A stretch of DNA of 64,000 bases, taken from contig OY741285.1 in the NCBI GenBank assembly GCA_963514095.1, positions 5,976,375-6,040,374 of the forward strand, written 5' to 3'. The notes under the pieces were generated by a model that had not been told where the DNA came from, searched no databases, and was given only the letters and a program-made list of their open reading frames with translations. A program made the translations under genes and the position numbers. Positions 49,340-63,071 of the stretch are shown one piece after another. Source of the stretch: Eutrigla gurnardus. Its lineage: Eukaryota > Chordata > Actinopteri > Perciformes > Triglidae. Numbering within the stretch: position 1 is the stretch's first letter; each line of letters begins with the position of its first letter.

Positions 49340-50050
49340 GCTATCCCCCATAAGTCATTGGCAGGCGTGTGCTGTACACAGGCAGCGACCCCTAGGTCTG
49401 AAAAGGTCAAACCAATGTAGCTGAGAGCGTTAAACTCACATTCTCTCTACATGCCAGCAGGGGGCGACTCCTCTGGTTGGGAAAAAGAAATCAAATTGTC
49501 TAGAAGTCTATGAGAAATTACCCTATTTGTCACTTGATTTATTACCTCCGTAAACATAGTAAACCTGTGATTATGGTCTTAATCACACGTTTCAAGTCTT
49601 CAAGTCTCCGTTTAGTCAATTCTGGTTCCATTTAGAGTTCAATAGTCGATTGGCCCAGCTTAGATTGGCCCAGGTGACTAATGGCTAGTAAAGAAGCCAC
49701 AGACCCAAATATTCCTAAATTTAAGCTTTTATATAATTTAAACACGTGACTTTTATCCAAAAAAAATCCAGCTGGATGAGGAAATCAGATCTTATTTTGT
49801 ACCAGGTTGTAAGCATGTTTATTTGTGCTTGGACATTTTAACACAGGGTTTATATTGGAGATTCACTCACTTTCGGAGCCAGCCTCAAGTGGCCATTTGG
49901 AAGAACTGCAGTTTTTTGGCACTTCCACGTTGGCTTCATATTTCAGCACTGGAGGTTACCGCTTGCTTATTCAGCATTCGGTTGTACTTAACTCCACTCT
50001 TTCGTGTCACTTCGGGTTGCAAAAAAAAAAGAAAAAAAGATGGCGACGGC
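49340..50050 (+). repeat. Teleost composite repeat, copy B
   Basis: Landmarks include CAGGGGGCGACTCCTCTGG, TAGAAGTCTATGAGAAATTA, TTGTAAGCATGTTTATTTG, GAGCCAGCCTCAAGTGGCCA and GAACTGCAGTTTTTTGGCAC. The first half matches copy A at 21970-22235. The last part matches each unit of the tandem array at 61078-62934. The short open frames here are not genes. Confidence 0.7.
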
Positions 50051-50522
50051 GAAAAATGCGAACTCAAGGCTCCAAAAGGACTGATTGATTAAAGTGAAAG
50101 TAATTGGAGTCATGAGCAGATATACGCCCATGTGACTTGGATATACTGCATCCTTACCAACGCTCATTTATTTCCTCTCTCCTCCAGACAAACGTTCACT
50201 CTCATCAGCGAAATTCAAACACACACACATTCTGTTCCAAACCCTTCCAGGAGGAGGATGCACCGAGGTTAACTGGTGCCTTTGTACCTGTCTTGCTACG
50301 CTTGCGGCTGCAAGGCCATGATATACTGTGATTCATTAGTTTCAAAGACAAGCCTTGGAAATGAGCTTGTCTCTGTCCTGAGCCTGCGCCTTTTAACTAC
50401 TTCCTTCAAAAGGGAATTTCTTTTTTTTTTTGGAAGGAGCCTCTCTCTTTTGAGTTGCCTCCTCAGAAGCTCCAATTATTTCCAAGCTTAGAGCAGTAAT
50501 TAATAAGGTGGACTCGCCACTC

Positions 50523-50549
50523 GGTGTTCCTAATTAATTAGGAGACACC
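50523..50549. promoter_or_regulatory. Palindrome with paired TAAT sites
   Basis: A 16-bp perfect palindrome, TCCTAATTAATTAGGA, is flanked by GGTGT/ACACC arms with a one-base offset. Overlapping TAATTA cores are homeodomain binding sites. Function is inferred only. Confidence 0.3.
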
Positions 50550-53500
50550 CCGTAACACTGGAACGCTGTTGGAACGGCCCGTCCCTTCGTTCGCCCGTCC
50601 TTTTTAACGTTCTGTTTTGTGTGTAAATTTGTTTTTTATTGAACCAGAAGCTTCAAGGTTTCTTGAAAGCCAACAAACAACTCAAGTAATGTTACTTTCT
50701 TTTTGTTGAGCTTTCAATAATAAAGTATTTGAACTAAAACACAGACTTGAAGACATAAAATATGTAAATATTCTCTCACAAGTTTAACATCTGGACATAA
50801 GAGTTCTCCTACTTGCCTGAAGTCATCGTCATCATCAGCTGATAATGTGAACACAAGTAAAGTAGTATTAAAGAGAACGGGAACTTTAAGTATCATACTG
50901 AAGAAAAGGAAGCTTGTTAAAAAAAGACATTTTGTGCATTGATAGGGTCTTCCCCTCTCCGCCCTGAGCCGTTTACCAGACGGACCACGGGGGTCTCAGG
51001 CCTCCAGCTGGTGGATCTATTCCTCTGCCTCCCTCCCGTCACCACATCGAACAGCCGAATGAAACCTGCTGTAAGCAGCGGTTTCTCCCCGGGGGACGAG
51101 CCATCCCATCACTTACCTTCAGCGGAGCGCTGATCGAGGGTCCTGCAGGGAAAGATGCCCTCTTTTTGCTTTTTGAGGCTCAATTTAGTTGACGTCTAAC
51201 GTCCATTTAAGATGAAGACAAAGCATTTTAGAATGTGTGATGTCTGTTCAACACAAACATTAAATAATTCTAATGATGATGAAAGGTGATGAGGAAGTTG
51301 GAGTGGGCTTTGTTTCCACAGCTGGGATCCTTTTTTGTTTATTTATTGAATTGATCACAGTACAAAACCAAGTTGGGATGAAGAAGTTAAGGTTGGTACA
51401 AACAGTAAAGTTGGAAATTAATCTCCAAAACATACATACACAAAAACAGCAAATATTCACGACAACACCAAAAAAAACACACAAAAAACAGGTTTTTCTT
51501 TTATAAAGAAGCATTTTCTGGGAGTAATTGATGAACATAAAAGATGGAATATTATCAATGTTCAATGACAATGCAAAAACCCAAAAAACGTACCTCTTTC
51601 ATGTTTGCAGAAACGAGTGTTTTTTGGTTCATGGAAGGCACAGCGGCAAACCGAGACAAGCAGACAGCCCTCCCTGTTGTTTTTCATCTTTTATATAAGT
51701 CATCTTTAAAGAGCCTTTCCCTGCATTATTATGAAGCCGCCGTGTGAGATTTGGCTTGTAAAGCAACAATTCAAAGGCAGAACAACAACAACCCGTTTTA
51801 TATTACCAGTAAATACCATGCGCCTTTCCAGATAAGATTACATTAAAAGTTATGCACATGGGGGATTTTTTGAAAGTAGACGAGGCCGCGTGTTTCATTT
51901 TCACACATTCTTTATGTAGCTTTGTAACATTAAATTGAGCGTAATGCGAGGCTTTATCTGCGAGAACATTTATTGCACGACTTTTCGGCGTGTTCCAGGC
52001 GGCTGATCAAGTTTAGGCACGTATTATTCCCTTTATTTCCAACGCTCCATCCGTCTCGTGAATGCATTTAGAGATGTTCCTTGTATAAGAGCACGACCTC
52101 ATGTTTCATCCCTGTCTGCTCTTGATGCCGCTATCACACTCTTTAGATTGCACACAAGAGCAACGTTAATGTAACAACAAACACACATTTTTTTATCAAT
52201 ATGAATACAGAATATTGGCATTCTGCTGCCTTTCACTCATGTATAGTGATATGCGACAATTCAAAGCACTTGTTGGCTAGTTGCGGGAACATTAAAGTTA
52301 CTACAAGGACCTTTTCACAGGTTATAAAACTTAAATTTAATTCTGATGCACTGGGTCCAATTCCTGCAAAATCAGATGCAATACCACTGGAGGCCTATAG
52401 GCTGTCCTGCTGGGCCTGGAAGGGAGAACCAGACCTGCTGCCGCTAAATGAAGGGTTTTCTGAAGGAAAACTGTGTTATGATATGACACTCTTCATAAAA
52501 AATGTAATTGAAATTGAAATATTCCTCAATATTCACAGACACTCTAGAAGATTTGTCTTTTTTAATCAAACCATTTCCATCCGACACATAGCAAAGATCC
52601 TCTTGTTCATGGCTTTGTTTGTAACCATTAAGGTTTTAGCTTTAAAAAAACAAATCATCTGAAGTTCTGCGTTTTTTTAATGTGCACTGGATTCTCAACT
52701 GTTAATATATGGCAGCAATAATCCAACTTGGAGAGACTGGGAAACTGTAATGTTGCTGTCTTCCCAGAACGCCTGCAATAACGTCATAGCTGTTGTATGC
52801 TGTCATGAGGGAAGTAAGCAGGCAAAATGAAATAACATTAAAAAAAAACTGTTTTTATGGCCCTTAACTGTGGAACACCCTTTTTAATTTGGCTTTGTTT
52901 TGTTAAAATCTGAACTTTACTGGTATTCTTGTTAATGTTTTGTGATAAAACTGCTTTTATTTGTTCTCCTTGTGCCCATAATGCATTGATTTTTATTTAT
53001 TTTTTATTCTCGATAAGCAGTAGCAGAAATACAAGACAAATTATTTCAACATTGGCTGAAAATTGCCAGAAAATGTGGCTTCGGTGGAGGTTTTTGAGGA
53101 TTTCTGAGTGCAAAAGTTAGTTTAAGCGTCCGTCAGCCAAGGCCCTCCGTCTTCGCCTACCTTTCCATGGGATTGTTTGTCTTTCTGTCTTGTTCTCTGG
53201 CTCGCGATCTCTCCCTTTCACCTATTAACTTTCTCCATAAATTGTAGAGGAGTCTCATTTTTCTCAAGGCTCCGTGGGTGCCAAAGGGAATAAACAAAAG
53301 CAGCCAAAGTCTTTGACCTTGGTGGCTGCTGACCATAAAGATAATCAGTCCCGGGCCTCGCAGTCCTGGCTTCCATCCTCCCGTCTGACAGACGGACAAA
53401 TAGATCCAGCCGGAGTTACGGGGTTGAGTTAAGCCGGGAGGGAACGCTCGCTGTGCTCGTTCTCCATCCTGTTTCGGTGCGTTCTCACAGTCCGCTGACC

Positions 53501-56500
53501 TTCCTGTGACCGGCCCTCCCTGCGTGTTGGGGGTCACTGACTGAGCGGAGAGGCCACGCTTGGTCATCAGACGGTCAGATACAAGCTAAAGGAAGCCCCG
53601 TCTCTTTTTTAGCTGATCTAGGAGCTTTTTTTTCACCCCCCTCCTCCTGCTGTACACATGCTCACGCAGAGCGGTGTCCTTGTGAAAAATGAACGCTGGA
53701 TGGAAAGCAAAAAAAGCATCCGTTCCAGTCGACTAGCACAGGAAAAAAAACAACAAAAAAGCTTTTTTTTTTCCCCTAAAAGGTGATTCTACTGATGAAT
53801 CGTTTCTTTCCTTTTGTGTTCCTGCTTTTGACCCATTTAAAACCCCGATGGGGGAACCGATGTAGGAGTTCGGATGGTCTTTCATCACTAAATTTAGCGT
53901 CGGTGATATACGGCAATGGTGCGGAGAAAAGTCGGGGACCTGGAGCAGCCTTCCCGCCGTCTCCATGTCATGCGGAAAGCAGATGCTTTTGGTTTCCCAT
54001 CCCACTCATCATTATGTTTTTTTTGTGTGTCTGAGGCCCAGTGGTGTTGAGAGATGGACACACAGGGAGTAGATGGAGGAGGGGAGGGGGGGATGCACGG
54101 CGACTGGAAGGGAGGTTTCTGGTGTTTTCTCTTTGTCAGATGAGGTGTGAAGACGGCCCTCCTCCTCCTCCGTCTACCTGCCTCCATGTGCGTTTTCTCG
54201 CCGTCAGCAACTTCCACGAACTCCCCTCGTCGAGGCGCGGGACACGGCGGGGTCTCGACCCACGTATTCCTCCCCACTCATTCTCACCTCATCCCTCCAG
54301 CGCCGGGGGGACGGCCGTGAGCCGCCAACAACAATAGGAGCTGCCAGGGGTTTGATGAAGAGGCTGAGGAGTGCTTCGGGGGGTGCGGGGACCCCAGAGG
54401 GACTCCTCGGTCCATGACACAGATGCCTTGAAAATCATCAGAGTTTCCGAGCGATTTGGGGTCACGGGCTGGGCTGTAAATCCACGGAGGGTTAAGGAGG
54501 AAACTGCGTTGGGTGAGAGGAAAGGGAGAGGTCATCCTTCTTGAGAGAATCAGGGCGTATATTGAGTTGACAGGAGATCTGTCCACTGAGGACACGTCCT
54601 CTGTCTTTCTTTACTGCAAATTTGGGGGTTTAAGTTGACAAGAGTTGAGTGGTTACACATATTTATTCTAGAGAATGGTATCGATCGTCTCGTTCCTTTA
54701 ACACAAATGTCTCTAGGTGTGTATTTGATCGGCCGATTCCACCGTTTTTAGACTCGATGTATTAAAATGAGGCGGTAAATTAATAACGAAATAAATGATT
54801 CAGTGGATTCCAGTTTGGTCCCTGAGGAGCAGCGCGCAGAAGGCTCACAGCATCCAGACCTTCATGTTTGGAGATGAAACTTCACACAGAATACAACGGA
54901 GTAGCTAACCGATTGGTTCAAATATGGACAAAGGCAAATCCTTTTAAAACCGCGCGCTCTCGAGTGGTTTGGCCTCAGAAATTTCAACAACCCTGCAGCT
55001 CGAGTCTGGCTTCCTTTTAACATCCAGATGAAAATGAATAAAAGGAGGCGGATGGACGCTCACCTTTTCCCACATGACGGGTCATGGACGGCGTAAAAAC
55101 GCGCTCCAGCTGTGTGCGCCATCTGCCCCGCTCTGATGTAGGATGTGATAACGCCTACAGACAGTCTCTTAGAGAACGCCAATAACGTTCCACTTCCTGG
55201 GTGAACGACGAGAGCGTTATTCCTTGCAGGGATCAGTGGAGCGCGGCTGACCGATGGGCTCCTTTTTATTGGGGAAAATCAATAAAAAACGGGGGTGAAA
55301 CGATGTCGAGTGCTGATTTAAAGAAAGCATGACTCAGCAGAAAATTTATATCAGTGCTGAAAATGCTGGTTGAGCTTCTGGACATTCAATTCCATGTCTT
55401 TAGTGCAGGTCACACCTGTTGGAAAAGCGTGAGGATTCTGACCTTTGACCTCTGTTTTTTGGGGTTTTTGTAGCTTCCTTCTCCCGTCCATCATGTCGTG
55501 AAAGACGACGGGGTCAGGGTGCATCACCATCACCATCACCTTCTACAAAAACAAGACTTTTTTCCCCCAGAAAGAGGGAGGGCGTCTCCCCCGACTGACA
55601 GTCACAGGAGTGAAAGGCATGAAGGGAGGGAGAGTAAATTAGTATTCAGCCCTTAATTGTTTGATTTCCCCGAGGGCAGGAGAAACAGGGCGGGGAGGGC
55701 GTTGGAGTACAGACAGATTTAATTAATTGAATTGCTGCGTTTTTTTTCTTTCTGCATGTGCATTTACCTCGTGAAAAGAATGATAGGCTTGATTGTTTGA
55801 AGTTCCCTCGCTGCTCGTTAGTTCAAGCAGGAGGTTGCAATGAATATAGATGCACGGGACTCAGGCCTCGGGCCAGTTCTTTTCTCCTTTTCTTTTTTTT
55901 CTTTTTGCAAACCATTTGAATTAATGGGGAAAGCTCAGAGCTGTTGTGTTGGCATGACCCGTCCTGGAAATGACTTTGCATTCACTCGCTGTCACTCCTC
56001 GGCCTTCACCCTCATAATGATGTAAAAAACAGATGAAGAAAACAGACAGATATGATGCAATTAATGGTCGCTGAGGCTGCATGTAAAGCTTATTGTTTTC
56101 CCTCCGTCAACAGAAGGGAATATGAAGTCATTTTCATGTGCAGGCTTTCGATATCTCCTGATTTTGCTACTGGCTTGAAAACATGAATATCAATATGAGA
56201 TATCTATCTCTGGGATTTCTGCCTCCAGCCGGGTTTATTGAAGGTTGATGTATTCAAATTCCACATCTCTTTCTAAAAAAACGTGTCCTCTGTACTGTGA
56301 TGTCATGTTTTTTTGGTGGAATGTAGTTAAATTGTTAATTATTTGTAATTCGGATGAACGGAAGGTTTTTTGTTTGAGATTTCCGCAAAAATCCTGGCGA
56401 GGGGGAGAGAATGGAAGTTCTATAACGCCTCCCTGATTTTCCATATTCAGGATGTAGGGTTAACAAGTAGAGCCGGGCGGGGAGCGTTGAAGGAAAAGAA

Positions 56501-59169
56501 TGTGTTGCGTGATCTATAAGCCGTGAGCCCGATACGTGTGGAGCAAACACAATCCTCGTTGTGGGAGTGCAGCGATGCCTGCATGCGTACACACCAACAC
56601 ACACACACTCTCTCTCGCTCAACACATAACCGGAGGTCGTCCTGAGGGAGGTGGAAGAGGCAGAGCAGGAGAGGAGAAGAGCAGGAGCCCCGGAGGGCAG
56701 ATAGGAGCAGAGAGGCAGGATGAAGGATCTCCCCTCCAGTGATCCACAGCAACAAAGACCATTTGAGAGACTGCTGCTTTGGCACCCGGCGTAATTAGTT
56801 TCAGATAACAAAGTGGCTGGTCCGGACCACGAAACCAAAAAAAAACACACGAAATGGAAGAATAATCACCCACTCTTGTAGTTTTCCTACATTTCAGATG
56901 TAATCGTATTCCATTAGACCTAAAGGGTGTGCCGATCATCTGCCTTTGATAAGTCACATGTGAGTACGTTCCCCTCGGGATCATCATCACGAGCGTTTTT
57001 TTTTTTAAGAAGTGGTGAAAGACACTTGCCCCGAGTCAGCAGGTGATGATTTGGACACAATATGTCGCGTTTTGGCTGCAAAAACACACGAGAGCCAGAT
57101 GTGACTGATGTGATTTCCCCCCCAAAATCTCCTATATGAGAGTGTTTGCAGTTACATGCTACGCCCCGTTCGTAATGACAAGCAGACGACGAGCGAGAAG
57201 TTAAACAAACGTGGCTCTTTAAATGTTTATTTGCCCGTTTAGTTACATTTGCATTGTGTTTGTCAGCGACTGGAATGTGTCACTCCGTAGCGAATTGGCA
57301 AGACAAAACGTTCCCATGATGCGGTGAGGCAGCGCCGTATGACCCGGGATGCAAAACGCAGAAAGAAAACAAGTCCACATACCCTGAAATGACACGTTTG
57401 TCCTTCAGGAAAAAAAGAAAAAAAAAGGTTTGTTCGTGTTTCCTCCCCCGTCCGCCACCATTACGGCTGGTGGCATTAAGTTAAAGCAGCTGAACACGCC
57501 GCGGTCGTGGTTCTCCACCGATCCACTCTGACTAAGAGCTTTTGTGGCGGCATAACAATATCACGCCACTTCCATCGCTTTTACTGAAAAAAGGTCGTTA
57601 TTCTCACAAAACCTCAAAGAAGTGGCACGTCGGGATAAACATGGGCCTTTCTAAGAACAAACACCCGATGCTGTTGGTATTTTTCTACCCAGGACAGACT
57701 CGGGATCTGTATTCTTGGAGCATTGTAAAGATCCTTAACCATATTTCAAACTAGCTGACCTCTTGGTTAGTGGTCCTTTTTGTACTTTTACTAAATGAAC
57801 ACACCTGTGCAAGACATTCTGAACCCTCATCTTCACACTAAATCAAAGTCGTTCCACTTTTGGCCCTAATTCCAATTATTTCCCCCCGTTGTCGGTGGCG
57901 GTATTCATCATCCAGTCTCTGTAATTGCGATCCCGTGGTAGTCATCCATCACGGCCCACGTCGTGCAGAGATGACACTTTATTGATTTTCCCCACCTGGG
58001 CATGCCGGCGCTAAACCGCATCAATCTCTAGGTGACGGTCACCAGCAATAATTACGTGGCGTTTTGACCATCTTTGACCAATTAACCAACCATGCAGGTG
58101 TGAGGAAATAAAGTGTTCTCTTTGTTAAGGTTTTTGTTGCATTTTCAATCCATTTGGTTCACATTTGTGGTGTTTTTTTTTTGCCGTGTCGTGCCGGTCT
58201 GACCGAGCTCTCTGCTGGAATCTGTATAAAGTCAAAACCATCTGCCTTGACTCCTTCTCCCCTCCCTCCTCGCGGAGCAGAAATCATTGCCTGGCATGCT
58301 CTAACGGCTCTGTTCATGACATGCTTCGTGAAGACTGGGACTCGCATTGAGCTCGGGGTAAGCAGGGGGAATTCTGCTTCTCTGCTCTACTTGGCACCGG
58401 CCGGCAACACCGCCTGATGTCAGACAGATCACAGCCAGGGAGACTGGCCCTCTTCCCTCGCGCCTGGAAAAAGAATGTTACCCAGGCTGAGACAAGGTTT
58501 TTTTGGGTCGGGGGTTGGGCTTTTTTTTTTTTTTTGCGCTATTGTACGTTGTCATGCACATGCTCCCGCTTTTTCCACACGGAGCTGGGCCCTCGCCACT
58601 CGCCACATAAAAGCCAAAGGGGACGTTATTACTACCACATTGCCTTCAAGGGGTTCTTCCGTAAAGACGTAACGGACTAATTGGAGCTCCTAGATTAGAC
58701 ATGTCTTTGATGATGATTTCATCGCCTCTAAATGTTTATATCTACATCCGTTGGTTACCGGAGAGCTCCTCGCCCCTCCCGAGGCCGAATGCCCTCGCTT
58801 TCTCATTCATCATAGTTAACTGTAGGATTTAGTCCAGAAGTCTCCTGATTAGGTTGTCTGTGGTTAATGAGACATATCGAGAGGGGGGGGGTCACCACGC
58901 ATTGATCCGGCTTCTACTCCAACAACGGACACGAAAGACTGCGGTGTCGAGGTAGTGGTTACAGGGAGTCAATTAAGGATATTCACTTTATGCGCTCCAA
59001 AGAAAAGGGAAGTTAATGTACTTTTTAAGTACACAGAACGTGTAAGCGCTAACCTTTTTCCTTCGCTCAATTATACTCGCAGCCTGGTTGGATACCTTAT
59101 CAAGAGAAATGGGAGAGTCCTGCAGAGCGTGAAGTTGAAAACCCATTTGTGACTACTGACTGAAAAATG

Positions 59170-59189
59170 TACATATATATATATATATT
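59170..59189. repeat. (AT)n microsatellite
   Basis: A short AT run in ADAM12 intron 3. Confidence 0.9.
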
Positions 59190-60634
59190 CTGGCAAATAG
59201 AATCCGCGATGTCTACGGCATGGGCAGAAAAAAACGTCTTTCTCACAATACGTTTTTTCTTTCTCTTCTTCAACTTTCACATAATCAATTCAGTGTTTTG
59301 TTGTTCCCACAACATTTGTTCAAAAGTGTCCCGAGCTCAATAAACGCCCTCCCCACTGAGAATGTGTTTTTTTACGGCCTGTGCATGACTCAGCATGTGT
59401 CAGCGTGGGTGTGTTTTATTGTGATAAACGCATCGCAAGCTTTCGCTACGAGAAAACAAAGACAATGCATCATCATCAATAGAAAACATTTGCACACGGA
59501 AAGGTGTCCGCATGCCGGAAGAGGACTTTTTTCTTCGTTGAACACGGCGCTCGCCTCCCAGCCAGACCTCCCGCGTGCTGCTGCTGATCGATCCGCTTTC
59601 CCCTCCAATCCATCAAGCCCGTTGCAATTAATGTATCTCACCCACCCGCAACATTTCCCCGACTCACACGGAAGCAGAGCAAACACTGGCAATCAAGACC
59701 ACATGTACAGAGAATAATGGAATTTGTTCGCTCGGAGGTCGGCCGCGGTTGTATTTTCCCAATTAGGACGTTCAAACATTTTATTTCCATATGCGGGATG
59801 TATTCCATTTAGATAAGACGTTGCGTAAACGTCGGCGTTGCATCCTCACACAAAGACGGACGGGAGAGACCGACAATGTCGAGCGGAGATACAACCGGAA
59901 ACAATACCATCATTTAATGCAGGAGGAACAGTGTTTAGTAGCTGGCGTTCAGGATTGGCTTCAACTGAGTGTATTGTCTCTCTGACGGCTGTCAAATCTA
60001 CTGACTCCCCCCTCCCCCAATGAATATATGTCCTTTTTATGAATACATGTCCTTTCCAGCCCCGGAGACAGCGTGACGGGACATAAACACAACTGTAATT
60101 ATAGGTATTGTGCCCGTCTGACAGATGTGGAGAAGTTAGCAAATATTCCTCTGACAGAGTTTGAAGCGGCGGCAGCACAAAAGGCTGTCACATCCGTCTC
60201 CTGTTGTGTCACGCCGGCAGTCATGAATTGTGTTTTGTGGGTATTTTTGGGTGTCGAGCTGGGGACAGGATCTTCCAGCGTTAATAGCCGAACGTGGCGT
60301 CGTCTTGTTGATTCTCCACCTGATGCCAACTCCCTGTCAGTCAGGCGGAGCGGCGCTGGAGTCCCGTCCCGTGGGTAATGCATTTTAAATGGAGGGCGCG
60401 ACCCCCCTCCCTCCTCCCTTCCTCAACGCCTCATTAACGCCCCGCTGATTGATAAACGGTGAGCTGCTGGGGGGCGGACAGCTTGTGGAATTAGAGGCGC
60501 GGGTTCACCGTGGGATGGGATGAACCGACAGGTGTCGTCGGCGTGGTGACGTGTCTCGCATCGGGGAAAAGTTTGCATTCGCATCTTCGTTTCTGCACTT
60601 TGCTGACTCGGATGGAACCTTTTTATGTCCATTC

Positions 60635-60751
<117 letters not shown>

Positions 60752-61077
60752 AGTGCAGATTGCAACTCTGATTTGCCGTTTCGTCATTATTCGAGGCCAC
60801 AATTTTCTTTTAAACAATATCCAGGTGCCCATCTGCACATCGGTACAGGTTTTCCATTCTGTTCCCTCCTAATCTGCTTTCATTGTAAATGATGTGGGGG
60901 GGGGGGGTCCCTCCTCTTTATGCACGGGGGTTAACCGCCGTTGCCAAGAAAACACTCTAATCTTGGCACCCATTGTGACCTTTGCTGTGAAGCTACTAAC
61001 CATCTGAGCTCGTAGCCGAGGAATGCTGACGGCGAGCCAAGTCGGTTGCGATTCCAGTGGTTGCTTCCAACCGACGA

Positions 61078-61692
61078 ATGGTCACGTAGTCAGAAGCACC
61101 TATCGGTCCATCGGTGACTAGACCCGCCATCTGTTTGTCACGGACATCAACCATCAACACACGTTAAATGGGTGAGGTTTGATAGTTCACCCCCTGCTGG
61201 ACGAAGCCTCGGCTGTAAACATGTTTAATTCTGCTGTAAAGTTAGGCAATTTCACAGGGGGGGTCTGTGGGAACAGCCTGGTGTCCCACACAATGAAGCA
61301 GCATTGTGAAATAGATAGAAGTACTTTTGTTGCATTTTTGTTTTCTTTCAATTTTATTTTAAGCCAAACCATGATGTTTTTGTTTTACTAAACTAAACCA
61401 AGTTATTTTGTTGCAAAACCTAACTTTATAGTTTTGTGGCATTTTTTTGTGTTTTTTTTTATTATTTGTTTAAAACTGACCATTAAGTCCGTCAAAAACA
61501 GCTTTTCCTGGAGTGCAGTGTGGTTTTATGAGAACATCAGGGTCGATGAGGATGGATTGGATTTAGGAGCTACAGCCTCAAGTGGCCATTTGAAGAACTG
61601 CAGTTTTTTTGGCACTTTGACATTGGCTTCATTTCTCAGCGCCGGAAGTTGCCGCCTGGTCCGTTTGCAGGAAATTAACAAAGAAGTAAAGG
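61078..61692 (+). repeat. 615-bp tandem unit, copy 1
   Basis: The unit starts ATGGTCACGTAGTCAGAAGC and ends AAAGAAGTAAAGG. It contains CCCCCTGCTGGACGAAGCC, GTAAACATGTTTAATTCTGC and GCCTCAAGTGGCCATTTG, the landmarks of the composite repeat at 49340-50050. About 290 bp of T-rich sequence is inserted between them. Copy 1 differs from copies 2 and 3 near its start. Confidence 0.95.
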
Positions 61693-62307
61693 ATGGTCAC
61701 GTAGTCAGAAGCACCTATCGGTCCATCGGTGACTAGATCCGCCATCTGTTTGACGCGGACATCAACCATCATTAAACGTTAAATGGGTGAGGTTTGATAG
61801 TTCGCCCCCTGCTGGACGAAGCCTCGGCTGTAAACATGTTTAATTCTGCTGTAAAGTTAGGCAATTTCACAGGGGGGGTCTGTGGGAACAGCCTGGTGTC
61901 CCACACAATGAAGCAGCATTGTGAAATAGATAGAAGTACTTTTGTTGCATTTTTGTTTTCTTTCAATTTTATTTTAAGCCAAACCATGATGTTTTTGTTT
62001 TACTAAACTAAACCAAGTTATTTTGTTGCAAAACCTAACTTTATAGTTTTGTGGCATTTTTTTGTGTTTTTTTTTATTATTTGTTTAAAACTGACCATTA
62101 AGTCCGTCAAAAACAGCTTTTCCTGGAGTGCAGTGTGGTTTTATGAGAACATCAGGGTCGATGAGGATGGATTGGATTTAGGAGCTACAGCCTCAAGTGG
62201 CCATTTGAAGAACTGCAGTTTTTTTGGCACTTTGACATTGGCTTCATTTCTCAGCGCCGGAAGTTGCCGCCTGGTCCGTTTGCAGGAAATTAACAAAGAA
62301 GTAAAGG
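61693..62307 (+). repeat. 615-bp tandem unit, copy 2
   Basis: Exactly 615 bp after copy 1 and nearly identical to it. Its first 150 bp carry the variants of copy 3 (for example TGACGCGGAC, ATTAAACG), while its last part is that of copy 1. Confidence 0.95.
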
Positions 62308-62934
62308 ATGGTCACGTAGTCAGAAGCACCTATCGGTCCATCGGTGACTAGATCCGCCATCTGTTTGACGCGGACATCAACCATCATTAAACGTTAAATG
62401 GGTGAGGTTTGATAGTTCGCCCCCTGCTGGACGAAGCCTCGGCTGTAAACATGTTTAATTCTGCTGTAAAGTTAGGCATTTTCACAGGGGGGGTCTGTGG
62501 GAACAGCCTGGTGTCCCACACGATGAAGCAGCATTGTGAAATAGATAGAAGTACTTTTGTTGCATTTTTGTTTTCTTTCAATTTTATTTTAAGCCAAACC
62601 ATGATGTTTTTGTTTTACTAAACTAAACCAAGTTATTTTGTTGCAAAACCTAACTTTATATTTTTGTGGCGTTTTTTTGTGTTTTTTTTATTATTTGTTT
62701 AAAACTGACCATTAAGTCCGTCAAAAACAGCTTTTCCTGGAGTCCTCATTGAGAGTGCAGTGTGGTTTTATGAGAACATCAGGGTCGATGAGGATGGATT
62801 GGATTTAGGAGCTACAGCCTCAAGTGGCCATTTGAAGAACTGCAGTTTTTTTGGCACTTTGACATTGGCTTCATTTCTCAGCGCCGGAAGTTTCCACCTG
62901 GTCCTTTTGCAGGGATTTAGCAAAGAAGTAAAGG
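62308..62934 (+). repeat. 615-bp tandem unit, copy 3 (variant end)
   Basis: It starts like copy 2 but has a 13-bp extra block (TCCTCATTGAGAG, about 62744) and a diverged end (TTTCCACCTGGTCCTTTTGC instead of TTGCCGCCTGGTCCGTTTGC). It therefore probably carries the original right end of the element. Confidence 0.93.
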
Positions 62935-63037
62935 AATATAAATTCTCATCCTTTTAACAAATGCTAAGGCTAAACTGAGGTACAGTTTCTTGGTTCTGTG
63001 TTGCAACATGGGTTCTTTACCACACTCTCCCAGAATG

Positions 63038-63040
<3 letters not shown>

Positions 63041-63069
<29 letters not shown>
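63041..63069. repeat. (CA)n microsatellite
   Basis: About 14 CA units downstream of the tandem array. Confidence 0.95.

Positions 63070-63071
<2 letters not shown>

Noticed and set aside
61078..62934. Tandem array considered as a CRISPR array or a duplicated small gene
   Set aside because: The units are 615 bp with no short repeat/spacer pattern, and the 70-100-codon frames in each unit lie across repeat text also seen at 49340-50050.
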